DNA of 6,777 nt from CAVPGH01 sp046726955 (lineage in GTDB: Bacteria; Acidobacteriota; Vicinamibacteria; Fen-336): contig JBKPBQ010000262.1 in the NCBI GenBank assembly GCA_046726955.1, positions 1-6,777 of the forward strand. Reading direction: 5' to 3'. Both the position numbers and the translations under genes were made by a program. Below, piece after piece: positions 6,346 through 6,777 of this stretch. The notes below the pieces were generated by a model. The model saw only the letters and a program-made list of their open reading frames with translations. It had not been told where the DNA came from and did no database searches. Numbering within the stretch: the first letter of the stretch is position 1; each line of letters opens with the position of its first letter.

Positions 6346-6473
6346 CACTCGGCCTTCGCGCGATTCGGGTCGGCTGAAGTCTTCGGCTCGCTGCCGTCGG
6401 TATCGTCGACCTGCCGGCTGGGCTCACCTCCGATCCGGACATGCTCCTTCTCGATCCGCAGCGAGTGCGTTAG
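6346..6473 (+). pseudogene. Decayed duplicate of the metallophosphoesterase C-terminus
   Basis: Aligned to 5961-6089 (last 42 codons and stop of the intact gene), this segment matches about 90 of 129 positions (about 70 percent, by hand) with one single-base deletion. It reads HSAFARFGSAEVFGSL, then after a -1 shift VGIVDLPAGLTSDPDMLLLD and PQRVR before TAG at 6471. The intact protein has HSGFARFDAAELFVSR, VGTVDL and PDVLVLDLERAR. Many differences between GTVDLP and GIVDLP are at third codon positions, so the copy probably evolved as coding DNA before it broke. No start, metal-binding motifs or upstream homologous sequence are present; 6295-6345 shows nothing recognisable. It could be the relic of a tandem paralogue or of a segmental duplication. 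Confidence 0.7.
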
Positions 6474-6503
6474 GTTTTAGCACTTGCGTTAGGTTTTCGC
6501 GCT
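6466..6503 (+). repeat. 19-bp direct tandem duplication
   Basis: Two adjacent 19-bp units (6466-6484 and 6485-6503) share 17 of 19 bases, including TGCGTTAGGTTTT in both. The first unit contains the stop codon of the phosphoesterase remnant. Copy 1 of the larger repeat has only one such unit, so the duplication arose in copy 2, probably by replication slippage. Confidence 0.85.
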
Positions 6504-6713
6504 CGAGACAACTAACGGCCGGTCCCCGACAATTTCCGCTCGTCGCGAGGCCTTCGGGCCAAGACGATCGAGTAAGTGCATGCGAATCAACGAGCGTCCA
6601 CTGAACGCCCTCGTGGCACGCGCGTTGCTCATCGCTGATCGGCGTGATGAGCCACACAGGTGATGAGCCACACAGATATCGATCTCACTCCGGAACGATG
6701 AGTCGGCGAATCG
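6493..6713 (+). repeat. Non-coding repeat, copy 2
   Basis: This is the second copy of the segment at 6090-6294, in the same orientation, and follows the phosphoesterase remnant just as copy 1 follows the intact gene. It contains GGCC-TTCG-GGCC (6549-6560), a perfect small hairpin that is imperfect in copy 1, and the conserved GCTCATC/GATGAGC inverted repeat (6627-6652). The remainder to the window end (6714-6777) shows no gene or clear repeat. Confidence 0.8.
6644..6675 (+). repeat. 16-bp perfect direct tandem duplication
   Basis: GTGATGAGCCACACAG occurs twice without a mismatch, at 6644-6659 and 6660-6675. Copy 1 of the larger repeat has one equivalent unit. It duplicates the 3' arm (GATGAGC) of the conserved hairpin, so two alternative stems are possible in copy 2. 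Confidence 0.9.
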
Positions 6714-6777
6714 ATATCCGGGTAGTCGCAGCGCGTACTCGTTCGTGCGATCGGGAACCGATCGGTCGCTCCCGCAG

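Noticed and set aside
6487..6530. Integron attC-like ends (GCGTTAGGT and CAACTAACGG)
   Set aside because: The core-site resemblance is there, but there is no properly spaced RYYYAAC partner with a matching L-site stem, and no integrase or cassette array in the window.
6086..6671. Minus-strand open frames ending in related peptides (GPKASRR, VGD, PLVV, SAKT) in both repeat copies
   Set aside because: The similarity (about 23 of 33 residues) follows from the DNA repeat. The upstream parts fall into different frames in the two copies, with no ribosome-binding site or known domain. I treat them as repeat DNA, though a small decayed gene family cannot be excluded.
6714..6777. Possible start of a third copy of the phosphoesterase remnant (GTAGT, CTCG, TTCG.GCGAT)
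   Set aside because: The match needs a gap of about 37 bp relative to the repeat period and consists of short GC-rich blocks; the window ends before it can be tested.

Overview
This is a high-GC window from a Gram-negative bacterium: it encodes a TonB-dependent outer-membrane receptor, a periplasmic binding protein and an inner-membrane importer. The receptor carries an N-terminal carboxypeptidase-regulatory-like domain, and every start codon I place is GTG. This fits lineages such as Acidobacteriota or neighbouring high-GC phyla, but the phylum is a guess.

Positions 1-5161, minus strand: a vitamin B12 (cobalamin) uptake operon, read from right to left. A sigma70-like promoter (5132-5161) leads straight into a cobalamin riboswitch (4943-5122). 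A leader of about 115 nt follows and ends in a small hairpin that covers the Shine-Dalgarno sequence of the first gene. The genes are btuB (outer-membrane receptor), a DUF71/COG2102 PP-loop ATPase related to diphthine-ammonia ligase, btuF (periplasmic binding protein), btuC (permease) and the first 35 codons of btuD (ATPase), which runs off the left edge. The last three junctions are all 4-nt GTGA overlaps, so translational coupling is likely. Together the genes move corrinoid across the outer membrane, periplasm and inner membrane. The DUF71 protein sits where a B12-salvage enzyme would be expected. Bacteria lack diphthamide, so a true Dph6 role is unlikely.

Positions 5190-6089, plus strand: a divergent calcineurin-like metallophosphoesterase with all its metal-binding motifs. 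Its possible promoter overlaps the -35 element of the btu promoter, and its message may be leaderless.

Positions 6090-6777: no intact gene. The 3' end of the metallophosphoesterase gene plus about 200 bp of downstream DNA is present a second time, about 385-420 bp further on. The second copy holds a decayed, frameshifted remnant of the phosphoesterase C-terminus (6346-6473). The non-coding part of the repeat is better conserved than the coding part, and both copies keep a 7-bp hairpin. The second copy also has two fresh short tandem duplications (19 bp and 16 bp).

The most interesting items are the DUF71 enzyme inside the riboswitch-controlled B12 operon, the readable expression platform of the riboswitch, and the gene-tail-plus-flank duplication.
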